Origin: Cryomorphaceae bacterium
GTDB lineage: Bacteria > Bacteroidota > Bacteroidia > Flavobacteriales > Schleiferiaceae
NCBI GenBank assembly: GCA_013205365.1
Contig: JABMNC010000033.1
Coordinates: 1 to 15,108 of the forward strand
Direction of reading: 5' to 3'
Length of the DNA stretch: 15,108 nt
Below the pieces are notes generated by a model. The model worked only from the letters and a program-made list of their open reading frames with translations, was not told the DNA's origin and searched no databases. Below are positions 1 to 6,328 of this stretch, in pieces. The stretch's first letter is position 1, and every line of letters begins with the position of its first letter. The translations under genes were made by a program, and so were the position numbers.

Positions 1-909
1 GAGGTGCTGATTTGGCAGGATCCGATTCCCGCAGTGAACTACCCGACGGTGAGCGACGCGGCCCTAACCGCCCTCAAGGACAAGTTGCTGGCCTCTAGCT
101 TGAGCCTCGCCGAATTGGTTTCAACGGCCTGGAGTTCGGCTTCAACCTACCGCGGTAGCGATATGCGCGGCGGATCCAACGGAGGTCGCCTGCGTCTTGC
201 CCCCCAGAAGTACTGGGCGGCAAACCACCCCCAGCAGCTGCACAAGGTGCTTGACTTGCTTGAAGGAATTCAAAAAGAGTTTAACGCTGCCGGTTCTGCC
301 AAGGTGTCTATGGCTGACCTCATCGTTCTAGGTGGCTGTGCTGCCATCGAGAAGGCCGCTAAGAATGCTGGACGCGACATTAAGGTTCCATTCACGCCCG
401 GCCGTGCCGACGCCAGCCAGGAGCAGACCGACGTAGATTCGTTTGCGGTCTTGGAACCTATTGCTGACGGATTCCGCAACTACCATAAGGGTCACCTTGG
501 TGCCATGGGCGAGCATCTCTTGGTCGACAAGGCCCAGCTCCTCGGCCTGACTGCACCCGAAATGACTGCGCTTGTGGGCGGACTTCGCGTACTTGGTGCC
601 ACCTGGGACGGCGGTACCCACGGCGTGCTCACCACTCGCCCAGGGACCCTGACCAACGACTTCTTCACCAACCTGCTCGACTTGTGCACGGTGTGGAAGT
701 CTACCACAGCGCACCAAGACCACTTCGAAGGCCGCGACCGCAAGACCGGCGCCTTAAAGTGGACCGGCAGCCGTGCCGACCTGGTCTTTGGTTCTAATTC
801 TGAGCTGCGAGCAGTATCTGAGGTTTATGCCTGCGCCGACGGCGCCGACAAGTTTGTTCACGACTTCGTGGCAGCTTGGGCCAAGGTCATGAATGCAGAC
901 CGCGCCTAA
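1..909 (+). CDS. katG: Catalase-peroxidase KatG, C-terminal part (5' end outside window)
   Basis: Bifunctional haem enzyme that removes hydrogen peroxide by catalase and peroxidase activity. The frame is open from base 1 (Glu-Val-Leu-Ile-Trp-Gln-Asp-Pro) to TAA at 907-909, giving 302 residues that match the C-terminal domain of KatG almost end to end. Recognisable blocks are WQDP-P-AV, QLVSTAW-SAS-RGSD-RGG-NGGR-RL-PQ, ADLIVLGGCAAIEKAAK, VPFTPGR-DASQEQTDV-SFAVLEP-ADGFRNY, L-APEMT-LVGGLRVLGA, and KWTGSR-DLVFGSNSELRA-EVYA near the end. Full-length KatG is about 730-740 residues, so about 60% lies upstream. The N-terminal domain with the haem, the catalytic histidines and the Trp-Tyr-Met cross-link is therefore not visible, and catalytic competence cannot be judged here. 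The C-terminal domain itself binds no haem and has a structural role. No break is seen in this part. An intrinsic terminator follows directly, so katG ends its transcript. Confidence 0.97.
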   Translation, partial: EVLIWQDPIPAVNYPTVSDAALTALKDKLLASSLSLAELVSTAWSSASTYRGSDMRGGSNGGRLRLAPQKYWAANHPQQLHKVLDLLEGIQKEFNAAGSAKVSMADLIVLGGCAAIEKAAKNAGRDIKVPFTPGRADASQEQTDVDSFAVLEPIADGFRNYHKGHLGAMGEHLLVDKAQLLGLTAPEMTALVGGLRVLGATWDGGTHGVLTTRPGTLTNDFFTNLLDLCTVWKSTTAHQDHFEGRDRKTGALKWTGSRADLVFGSNSELRAVSEVYACADGADKFVHDFVAAWAKVMNADRA

Positions 910-944
910 CCTGCCGAAGGACAGGCTGAGCATAAGCAACATAG

Positions 945-969
945 AGGGCCTCAATTGGGGCCCTTTTTA
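945..969 (+). terminator. Intrinsic terminator of katG
   Basis: An eight-pair stem (AGGGCCTC with GGGGCCCT, one T-G wobble) closes an AATT loop and runs straight into five T residues at 964-968. It begins 35 bases after the katG stop. There is no T-run on the other side, so it should act for the plus strand only and not for the convergent FMN reductase gene. Confidence 0.85.
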
Positions 970-1003
970 CTTAAAACCTGCCCCGCACCATTTTATGCTT
1001 CTC

Positions 1004-1537
1004 TTAAATAAGCGCTGTTGCGCTATTGATTAATGCATCGAGCTCCTTGCGCAGCTCGGGGTCAACCAGGCCATCTTCGGCGTGGAACACTTCTTTAAAT
1101 CGAGGGAGGGCCATGCTGCCAATAACCCTTGCCCCATGGCGCGGGAAGCGTTCGACAGCAGTTTGCAGCACCGTGGCACCGCCACGTGGACCAGGAGCGG
1201 CAGAAAGCAGTATCATGGGCTTATTCTCAAACATTTTAAGCTGGTGGCGCGAGGCCCAGTCAAATAGGTTTTTGAATCCGGCCGTGTAGGTACCGTTGTA
1301 TTCGGCAAAAGAAACCACCAGGAGGTCTGCCGCGTTGAGCTCGTCCACAAACTGTCCCACGCTTGCGGGAATTCCAATTTCATTTTGACGCTCTACGGTA
1401 TACACAGGCAGGTCGTAGTCGTTTAAATCCAAAACCCTTAGGCTATGGTCCCCGGGAATTTAAACTGAGACGTACTCCGCCCATTGGCGGTTGATGGAGG
1501 TGCGGCTGTAGGAGGCACCAAAGGCGGTAATTTTCAT
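1004..1537 (-). pseudogene. NADPH-dependent FMN reductase family protein, interrupted by an in-frame TAA
   Basis: Flavodoxin-fold NAD(P)H-dependent flavin or quinone reductase family. The natural start is the ATG at 1537-1535: from there the frame reads MKITAFGASYSRTSINRQ, the family's N-terminal FMN phosphate-binding strand and loop. After codon 25 a TAA at 1462-1460 interrupts the frame. The same frame then continues without any shift through RVLDLNDYDLPVYTVE, the SFAEYNGTYTAGFKNLFDW block (FMN and dimer region) and MILLSAAPGPRGG to TAA at 1006-1004. Without the stop the product would be about 177 residues, normal for the family. Compared from memory with relatives (strand, loop, then a Gln before VLDLN), the stop sits where a Gln codon is plausible, so one CAA-to-TAA change would explain it. 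The upstream promoter element looks intact, which suggests a recent change, population variation or an assembly error. A TTG at 1432 could restart translation, but that product would lack the FMN-binding loop. Confidence 0.8.
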
Positions 1538-1542
1538 GGGCG

Positions 1543-1550
1543 CAAAGGTA
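1543..1550 (-). promoter_or_regulatory. Bacteroidota -7 element (TACCTTTG) for the FMN reductase gene
   Basis: On the minus strand TACCTTTG matches the TAnnTTTG consensus and ends five bases before the ATG at 1537, predicting a leaderless or nearly leaderless transcript. The -33 position has only a poor match (GGTG). It shows that this gene has its own promoter, separate from fhs. Confidence 0.6.
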
Positions 1551-1583
1551 GTTTAGGCAACTAGGCCGTCACCTATAAACTAA

Positions 1584-3236
1584 TCAGCTCAGTCCTTCAA
1601 TCCGCCCGGTGCCGTCAATTTTCATGTGTTCGGCCGATGGGACTTCTGGCAAGCCTGGCATCCGCAGCATATCACCCAGAAGCGGAACCACAAATCCCGC
1701 TCCCGAGCTGACCTCTAGCCCGCGCACCGTCACATTAAATCCGGATGGCCGTCCAATTTTTTTCTCGTCGTCGCTGAACGATTTCTGGGTTTTAGCCATG
1801 CACACCGGCAGGTCTCCGAGTCCGATTTCGCCCATGCGCTTCATGGCCGCCTTGGCCGCTGGCGCAAAAATGGCATCGTCTGCTCCATAGATTTGGGTCG
1901 CAATTTTGCGGATTTTTACCTCCATCGGGTCGGTTAATTCGTACGTAAACTTCGGCTGGACTGGCCCCTTGGACGCCGCCACAACGGCACGGGCAAGGTC
2001 TTCGGTTCCGGCTCCGCCATGGGCTCATCCCTCGCTGAGCACCGCCTGGACTCCGTATGCTGAGGCAGCACTCCGTATTGCGTTCTGCTCTTCGGGCGTA
2101 TCGGCTGCAAAGGCGTTGATCGCAACCACCACGGGCAATCCGAAGGACTGAAGGTTTTCTATATGCTTGGCCATGTTGGCGCTTCCGCGGGCCACGGCCT
2201 CGGCATTGGGCACCCCGAGGTCGGCCAGGGCCACGCCTCCATGGTACTTGAGCGCGCGCACCGTGGCCACGAGCACCGCCACCGAGGGCTGGAGTTCGCC
2301 CGCGCGGCTCTTTAGGTTCAAGAACTTCTCTGCGCCCAAATCAGCGCCAAATCCCGCCTCGGTGACGACCCAGTCGGCATAGCCCAGAGCCATTCGAGTG
2401 GCAATCAAACTGTTGGTTCCCTGGGCGATGTTGGCAAAGGGTCCGCCGTGCAGAATGGCCGGGTTGCCCTCGAGCGTTTGTACCAGGTTGGGTTTGATGG
2501 CGTCGCGCATTAAAATGGCCATGGCGTCCGGAGCTTTTAAGTCCCTGGCAAACACCGGCTGGCGATCCCAGGTGTCGCCCACGTAGATGCGTCCGAAGCG
2601 CTCGCGCAAATCGACGAGGTCGAGGCTCATGCATAAGATGGCCATGACTTCAGACGCCGCGGTGATGTTGAATCCGCTTTCGCGCGGAACCCCGCCAGCC
2701 TTGCCGCCCAAGCCGATCACAAGGTTGCGAAGGGCTCGGTCGTTCATGTCCATTACCCGCTTCCAAACAATGGTCCGCGGGTCTAGCCCGACGCGGTTTT
2801 TGCGTTGTAAATCGTTGTCAATGAGCGCTGCGAGCAAGTTATTAGCCTTTTCTACGGCTGCAAAGTCGCCCGTGAAGTGCAGGTTGATGTCTTCCATCGG
2901 AATCACCTGCGATCGGCCGCCCCCGGCGGCTCCGCCCTTAATACCAAAGACGGGACCCAGTGAGGGTTCGCGCAGTGCCGCCGCAGCACGAAGGCCAATG
3001 CGGTTTAAGCCGTCGGTCAAGCCTACGGTCACGGTTGTCTTGCCTTCACCTGCCGGAGTCGGGCTGATTGCCGTCACCAGCACCAACTGCCCCTGGGGCT
3101 CGCGCAGGGCCTCGAGCGGAATCTTTGCCTTGGTCTTGCCGTAGGGCTCGAGCAGTTCGGGGTTGATTCCGAGTCGCGAAGCGATTTCGCCAATAGGCTG
3201 GGGCGTGACGGATCGTGCAATGTCGAGGTCAGTCAT
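1584..3236 (-). pseudogene. fhs: Formate-tetrahydrofolate ligase, full-length frame with an internal TGA at codon 404
   Basis: Makes 10-formyltetrahydrofolate from formate, tetrahydrofolate and ATP for one-carbon metabolism. The start is the ATG at 3236 (MTDLDIARSVTPQPI), not an upstream in-frame codon that lies inside the preceding gene. The P-loop PTPAGEGKTT is at about residues 59-68. It is followed by REPSLGPVFGIKGGAAGGG (about 88-106), PMEDINLHFTGD, GFNITAASEVMAI, NIAQGTNSLIAT and, near the end, RPSGFNVTVRGLEVSSGAGFVVPLLGDMLRMPGLP. The total of 550 codons is close to the usual 555 or so. At 2027-2025 a TGA falls in the motif VLSEG-stop-AHGGAGTEDLA, where the family has SE-x-W-A-x-GG-x-G; both sides are in the same frame, so this is a stop and not a frameshift. 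A single TGG-to-TGA change explains it. The terminal codon at 1586-1584 is also TGA, at the normal family end. The gene begins 10 bases after the T9SS protein gene upstream and is probably co-transcribed with it. Confidence 0.9.
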
Positions 3237-3246
3237 AGCTAAAAGT

Positions 3247-5094
3247 TTAACGGAAGAGCCAAACCGAAGTATGGGTTGAACCACAACGAATGAAGTAAAC
3301 TCCATTTGCTAAGCCACTCGGCAGCAGCCAGGGCTCGTCGGCTTGCCAGTCTTTTACCTCCGCAACCAATTGCCCCTGAGCATTCAGAAGCTGGGCAAGG
3401 GGAATGCTTGAGCCGCGGTGTACGAGCGTTCCCCGGCTCGGATTGGGCCCAATCCATCTCGAGTTCTGCGAATTTTGACTCAGGCCAATACCTGAAATCA
3501 CCACGTTGACTGAGGCGGAATCCATCGTTCCGCAGTTCCGGTACGCATACACCCAGGCCGTGTAGCTCCCGTTCGCCGCGTAGGGGTGCTGCAGCGTATC
3601 GCCCGGTAGGCTCGAAGCGGAACTTCCGTCGCCCAGCGTCCAATAAAGGGAATCCGCCCCTGCTCCGGTAAACCAAATCCGTGCGGTATCGAGTACCGAG
3701 CTCCAGCCGGCGCCGGCAGAAACACCGGGACAGGGAGTCCGATTAAGTCTATGGGCGAATGCAAGGCTGCCGTTGCCGCGGTCCTCAGCCCAAACCGCGG
3801 TCGCATTAAAACCACTGGTTCCGCTCAAATGAACCCGGCCCTTTGAAGTCGAAGAAATGCCCATAGGAACCGTATCTAAAATTGCTCCGGCCGTATCCAA
3901 AAACGCAGCAAGCAGGCGCACCGGAGTTCCACCGTTATTGAACCCGTCGCTGTACAACACTACCGGTTTGCTGTCGATAAAACCAAGGTCGCCGCGCGGA
4001 CTCTGGTCCTTAGCACTGGGATTGAACAGCATTCGCCCTGAGCTTCCCCAAGGCGTGGCGCCTGTTCGGGCATGAATTTTTTGCAAAATGGTCCCCATTT
4101 GTCCTTGGCTCAATGGAGTTACCTCGGCGGCGACATAGAGCATAAAGTCGTCGGGCGCTAATCCCATAGTTAGGCTCCGTTCGTATTGGTTGTTGAGCGT
4201 TGAAACGTCCACGCCATTAAGGCCCCATGGTAATCCACCCAATGGATTAATTCGCTGAACCTTAGCCTGTAGGTCCGATCCTTGGGCCGCGGACATTCCA
4301 AAATAGGCCGTATCTCCACGCTGCACCAAAGGGAACCTTAAAAAGGAGTATACGTACCAACCGCTGGTAAGCGCTTTGGGCTGCAGCCATACGGCAGTCC
4401 CCGACGAAGTATAGCGCTGGGCATAGGGCAGCCCATAAGGGTTAAAACCGGACCATACATAATAAATCACCAGCACGTCGCCGTTGCTGTACTCCATCAT
4501 CTCGCCAACGTTTACTTGACCTGATCCAGTAGGGGAGGCAATAGTTACGGCCGCAGGCCATGCAAAGCTACCAGCGGCGCTGATTTTACGAAGCTTGGCA
4601 CCGCCGCCGTTGGCATCGAACCATCCGACCATTAGGTCTCCGCCCGCTAGCGGGAGCAGCTTCACATCGTATCCCTGCCCAAGCGCTATGCCCGAAGTGT
4701 TCCAAACGTGGTTGCCCATGCTGTCTAACCGATGCACTACGGCGTCGGTGTTGACTGTTCCGGTAAAGCCCAGATAGACATGCTCGTTGGCGTCCAGCCG
4801 CATGTCCCAGGTCACGGTCGAGGTCCCCATTGACGTGGTCGTGTTGAACTGCATTCCATTGGGTCCTAATCGCGGACTCCCGAGGTCGTTGAGTATTTGA
4901 AGCCTCGGACTGTAGCCACTTGACGTAGGCTGAAACATGGCAACATAGGTTCGCCCGCTTGGTCCAGTAATGGCCTGAAGGTCGTCGGTTATCCCCGTTG
5001 CCACTGGGCTATTCACCGCAGGATTGGGATTCCACTGAGCAAAGACTGGGATGATTGCGGCCAGCATTAAGGTGGACCAAAGTTTAAGGCGCAT
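3247..5094 (-). CDS. T9SS type A sorting domain-containing secreted protein (615 aa)
   Basis: Predicted outer-surface or secreted protein. The chosen start (ATG at 5094) places a clear signal peptide, MRLKLWSTLMLAAIIPVFAQ, at the N terminus; a longer frame to 5253 has no signal and overlaps the upstream gene. Residues about 21-475 are rich in Trp, Gly and beta-strand-like repeats (DMRLDANEHVYLGFTG, VKLLPLAGGDLMVGW, EYSNGDVLVIYYVW), consistent with a beta-propeller-like body of unknown function. A PKD-like segment follows (IWFTGAGADSLYWTLGDGSSA...HPYAANGSYTAWVYAYRNCG). The last 80 or so residues are a T9SS type A sorting domain: IGPNPSRGTL, AQLLNAQGQLV, LPSGLANGVYFIRC, ending SVWLFR. No enzyme motif was recognised. 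It lies between the exosortase companion gene and fhs on the same strand. Confidence 0.85.
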   Translation of the reverse strand: MRLKLWSTLMLAAIIPVFAQWNPNPAVNSPVATGITDDLQAITGPSGRTYVAMFQPTSSGYSPRLQILNDLGSPRLGPNGMQFNTTTSMGTSTVTWDMRLDANEHVYLGFTGTVNTDAVVHRLDSMGNHVWNTSGIALGQGYDVKLLPLAGGDLMVGWFDANGGGAKLRKISAAGSFAWPAAVTIASPTGSGQVNVGEMMEYSNGDVLVIYYVWSGFNPYGLPYAQRYTSSGTAVWLQPKALTSGWYVYSFLRFPLVQRGDTAYFGMSAAQGSDLQAKVQRINPLGGLPWGLNGVDVSTLNNQYERSLTMGLAPDDFMLYVAAEVTPLSQGQMGTILQKIHARTGATPWGSSGRMLFNPSAKDQSPRGDLGFIDSKPVVLYSDGFNNGGTPVRLLAAFLDTAGAILDTVPMGISSTSKGRVHLSGTSGFNATAVWAEDRGNGSLAFAHRLNRTPCPGVSAGAGWSSVLDTARIWFTGAGADSLYWTLGDGSSASSLPGDTLQHPYAANGSYTAWVYAYRNCGTMDSASVNVVISGIGLSQNSQNSRWIGPNPSRGTLVHRGSSIPLAQLLNAQGQLVAEVKDWQADEPWLLPSGLANGVYFIRCGSTHTSVWLFR

Positions 5095-5113
5095 ACGTTC
5101 TATTGAATTTTTA

Positions 5114-5121
5114 TAAAGATA
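5114..5121 (-). promoter_or_regulatory. Possible -7 element (TATCTTTA) for the 615-aa T9SS protein
   Basis: Seven of the eight positions of TAnnTTTG-type elements agree, with the last G replaced by A. It lies 19 bases before the ATG at 5094, within the short gap after the exosortase companion gene. No good -33 element was found, so this is weak. Confidence 0.3.
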
Positions 5122-5164
5122 CTCGGAGTCAGCGTTTAACAGGGGCCAATCTTGGGGGCACTCC

Positions 5165-5488
5165 CTAGCGGTTTTGGCTTCGGTAGGCCATGGCCGCGCC
5201 AATGAGCGCGACCGTGAAGGTGCCCTCGGCAAAAGTCCGCACGAGTAAGGCAAAGCAGACTAAGCCAAGCACCCAAGTCCAATGAAAGCCAATAATCCGA
5301 GCATAAGCAATGCCTAAGGCGATTTTAAGGACTGCATAAAGGTTTCGGACCCATTCAATCGCCAAAGGATCAAAGCCAAGAGCATGCTTTTCTTCGCCCA
5401 CGATAATGCTCACCAGCATGGATGCCATTAAAAAGACAATGGTCCACAAAAAGAAGCGGCGTCCGCTGGTTATCGTGCCCCCATCCAT
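5165..5488 (-). CDS. Small polytopic membrane protein, probable exosortase F system-associated protein
   Basis: A 107-residue protein with three or four hydrophobic segments: about residues 12-30 (FFLWTIVFLMASMLVSIIV), 49-65 (LYAVLKIALGIAYARII), 68-85 (HWTWVLGLVCFALLVRTF) and a short one near 88-100. Its start codon lies inside the xrtF-like gene (19-base overlap), indicating translational coupling. In Flavobacteriales a small membrane protein commonly follows xrtF (the exosortase F system-associated family), and position, size and topology all fit. The sequence resembles that family only loosely and is shorter than the members I remember (about 140 residues), so the assignment rests mainly on context. 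Its biochemical role is unknown; it may help to fold or regulate the exosortase or present its substrate. A start at Met21 or Met24 would cut into the first hydrophobic segment, so the 5488 start is preferred. Confidence 0.6.
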   Translation of the reverse strand: MDGGTITSGRRFFLWTIVFLMASMLVSIIVGEEKHALGFDPLAIEWVRNLYAVLKIALGIAYARIIGFHWTWVLGLVCFALLVRTFAEGTFTVALIGAAMAYRSQNR

Positions 5489-6015
5489 CGGTCAATGCGG
5501 GGTTTGAGCATCCAAAGCACTATAATGGAACCATAAATAAACAAGCCAAACACGTATTTTATAAAAAAGAAGTAGGTATCGCCGCCGTGGTCGCGAAGGG
5601 CGACCAGCGAGCCAATGCGCACCACGTTAAACAACTGCACTACAAAAAGCCCTATAAATGCCTGAAGAAGCGAGCGCCAGGTCCAGCCTCCGATTCCGAT
5701 GACGTAGGCCGCGTAAACAATGGCCAGTCGAAGTCCGTTGCAGCCTTCAAGAATGTTGACCATCCGGCCTTCGCGCCCTACATAGCAGCCGTCTAAGAAG
5801 CAGGACCATTCGCAGTCTGCCACGCCCAAAAAGCGCGCGGTTTCGTGGCTCAGTCGGCTAACCCAGTAGGTTACCATGTCGAGATCGCCATTTCGCTTAA
5901 CCACCACCAAATAAAGGCTGTACAAAAAACTGAGCACAAAAAAGGTCAGCAAAAAGCGCAGCACAAAACCCAAGAAGGGTCGGTTTTTCTGGATCCAAAA
6001 AGCTAGTGCAGGCAT
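5470..6015 (-). CDS. xrtF: Exosortase family protein, XrtF-like
   Basis: An integral-membrane cysteine transpeptidase-like protein predicted to cut substrates bearing a C-terminal motif-helix-basic tail. It has 181 residues, with hydrophobic segments at about 15-38, 92-110, 116-140 and 148-170. The exosortase signature EGCNGLRLA is at 90-98 with the nucleophile Cys92, and FNVVRIGSL at 129-137 gives the conserved Arg133. The third catalytic position, usually His (Arg in archaeosortases) shortly before the last helix, is not obvious: the stretch reads YFFFIKYVFGLFIYG, with Lys153 the only basic residue there, while His143 lies about ten residues earlier. Three further cysteines (68, 72, 77) lie in the extracytoplasmic region before the active site, which I do not remember in other XrtF proteins. 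It lies 70 bases downstream of a candidate substrate gene and overlaps the companion gene. Other Bacteroidota exosortase subfamilies (XrtY, XrtN) cannot be excluded by eye. Confidence 0.85.
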   Translation of the reverse strand: MPALAFWIQKNRPFLGFVLRFLLTFFVLSFLYSLYLVVVKRNGDLDMVTYWVSRLSHETARFLGVADCEWSCFLDGCYVGREGRMVNILEGCNGLRLAIVYAAYVIGIGGWTWRSLLQAFIGLFVVQLFNVVRIGSLVALRDHGGDTYFFFIKYVFGLFIYGSIIVLWMLKPRIDRWMGAR

Positions 6016-6085
6016 GATAGTAAATACAGAACCCTAAGGTAAGCCCAAAGCAAATGGCGCCGGCACCACAAGTTTGCCAGGAAGG

Positions 6086-6322
6086 TCATCGAGTTTGCCG
6101 CCTTCGTGCCACAGCGATTCCGCCCAGCAAGAGCACAACGAGGCCGCCGTCCAGGGGCACCGGGGGTTGGGGTTCTGCCAGGCCGCGGGGCAGGGTTAAA
6201 ACAGGCTCCGGCGGGTCAAACATCCCCTCAAAACTTGCCCTAAAAATGCTTTCTTGGCCCTCCATCTGAGCAAGCATCGGCGCGGAACCCATAAGGGCAA
6301 GTACAAAAATTAGTTTATTCAT
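6086..6322 (-). CDS. Small protein with a PID-CTERM-like exosortase sorting signal (candidate XrtF substrate)
   Basis: A 78-residue protein with an export signal at each end. The N terminus MNKLIFVLALMGSAPMLAQ is a standard signal peptide. The C terminus carries a proline-rich lead (PQPPV, 51-55), the motif PLDGG at 56-60, a short hydrophobic stretch (LVVLLLGGIAVA, 61-72) and a basic end, RRRQTR. This motif-helix-arginine layout is that of exosortase substrates, and P-[IL]-D-G-G matches the Bacteroidota signal I know as PID-CTERM. Only about 36 residues (20-55) remain between the two signals, so the processed product would be a small acidic, proline-containing peptide. It starts six bases after the 689-aa T9SS gene and precedes the exosortase by 70 bases, so the three are probably on one transcript. 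That this exosortase cuts this protein is inferred from adjacency and motif. The stop is TGA. Confidence 0.75.
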   Translation of the reverse strand: MNKLIFVLALMGSAPMLAQMEGQESIFRASFEGMFDPPEPVLTLPRGLAEPQPPVPLDGGLVVLLLGGIAVARRRQTR

Positions 6323-6328
6323 AGCAAA

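Noticed and set aside
910..925. Small inverted repeat CCTG...CAGG just after katG
   Set aside because: The stem has only four pairs and no T-run; the stronger terminator lies at 945-968.
1004..1432. FMN reductase gene starting at the TTG at 1432 as an intact short gene
   Set aside because: The family N terminus with the FMN phosphate loop is present upstream in the same frame from the ATG at 1537, so the shorter frame is a fragment.
1584..1982. A separate 132-residue gene beginning with GTG at 1982
   Set aside because: It is the C-terminal part of Fhs, in the same frame as the upstream part, with only the TGA at 2025-2027 between and family sequence continuing on both sides.
2025..2027. TGA read as tryptophan (altered genetic code) or as selenocysteine
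   Set aside because: TGA ends fhs itself at the normal family end, and also dusB and the 78-aa protein; the family has Trp here, not Cys; no selenocysteine-type hairpin was recognised after the codon.
2587..3144. A 185-residue open frame on the plus strand opposite fhs, and similar long antisense frames in katG and in the 689-aa T9SS gene
   Set aside because: Their products are Arg-, Pro- and Ser-rich with no recognisable family, and the opposite strand carries well-supported proteins; they reflect codon bias.
5095..5253. Longer start for the 615-aa T9SS protein
   Set aside because: The extension has no signal peptide, overlaps the companion gene and hides the clear signal peptide starting at 5094.
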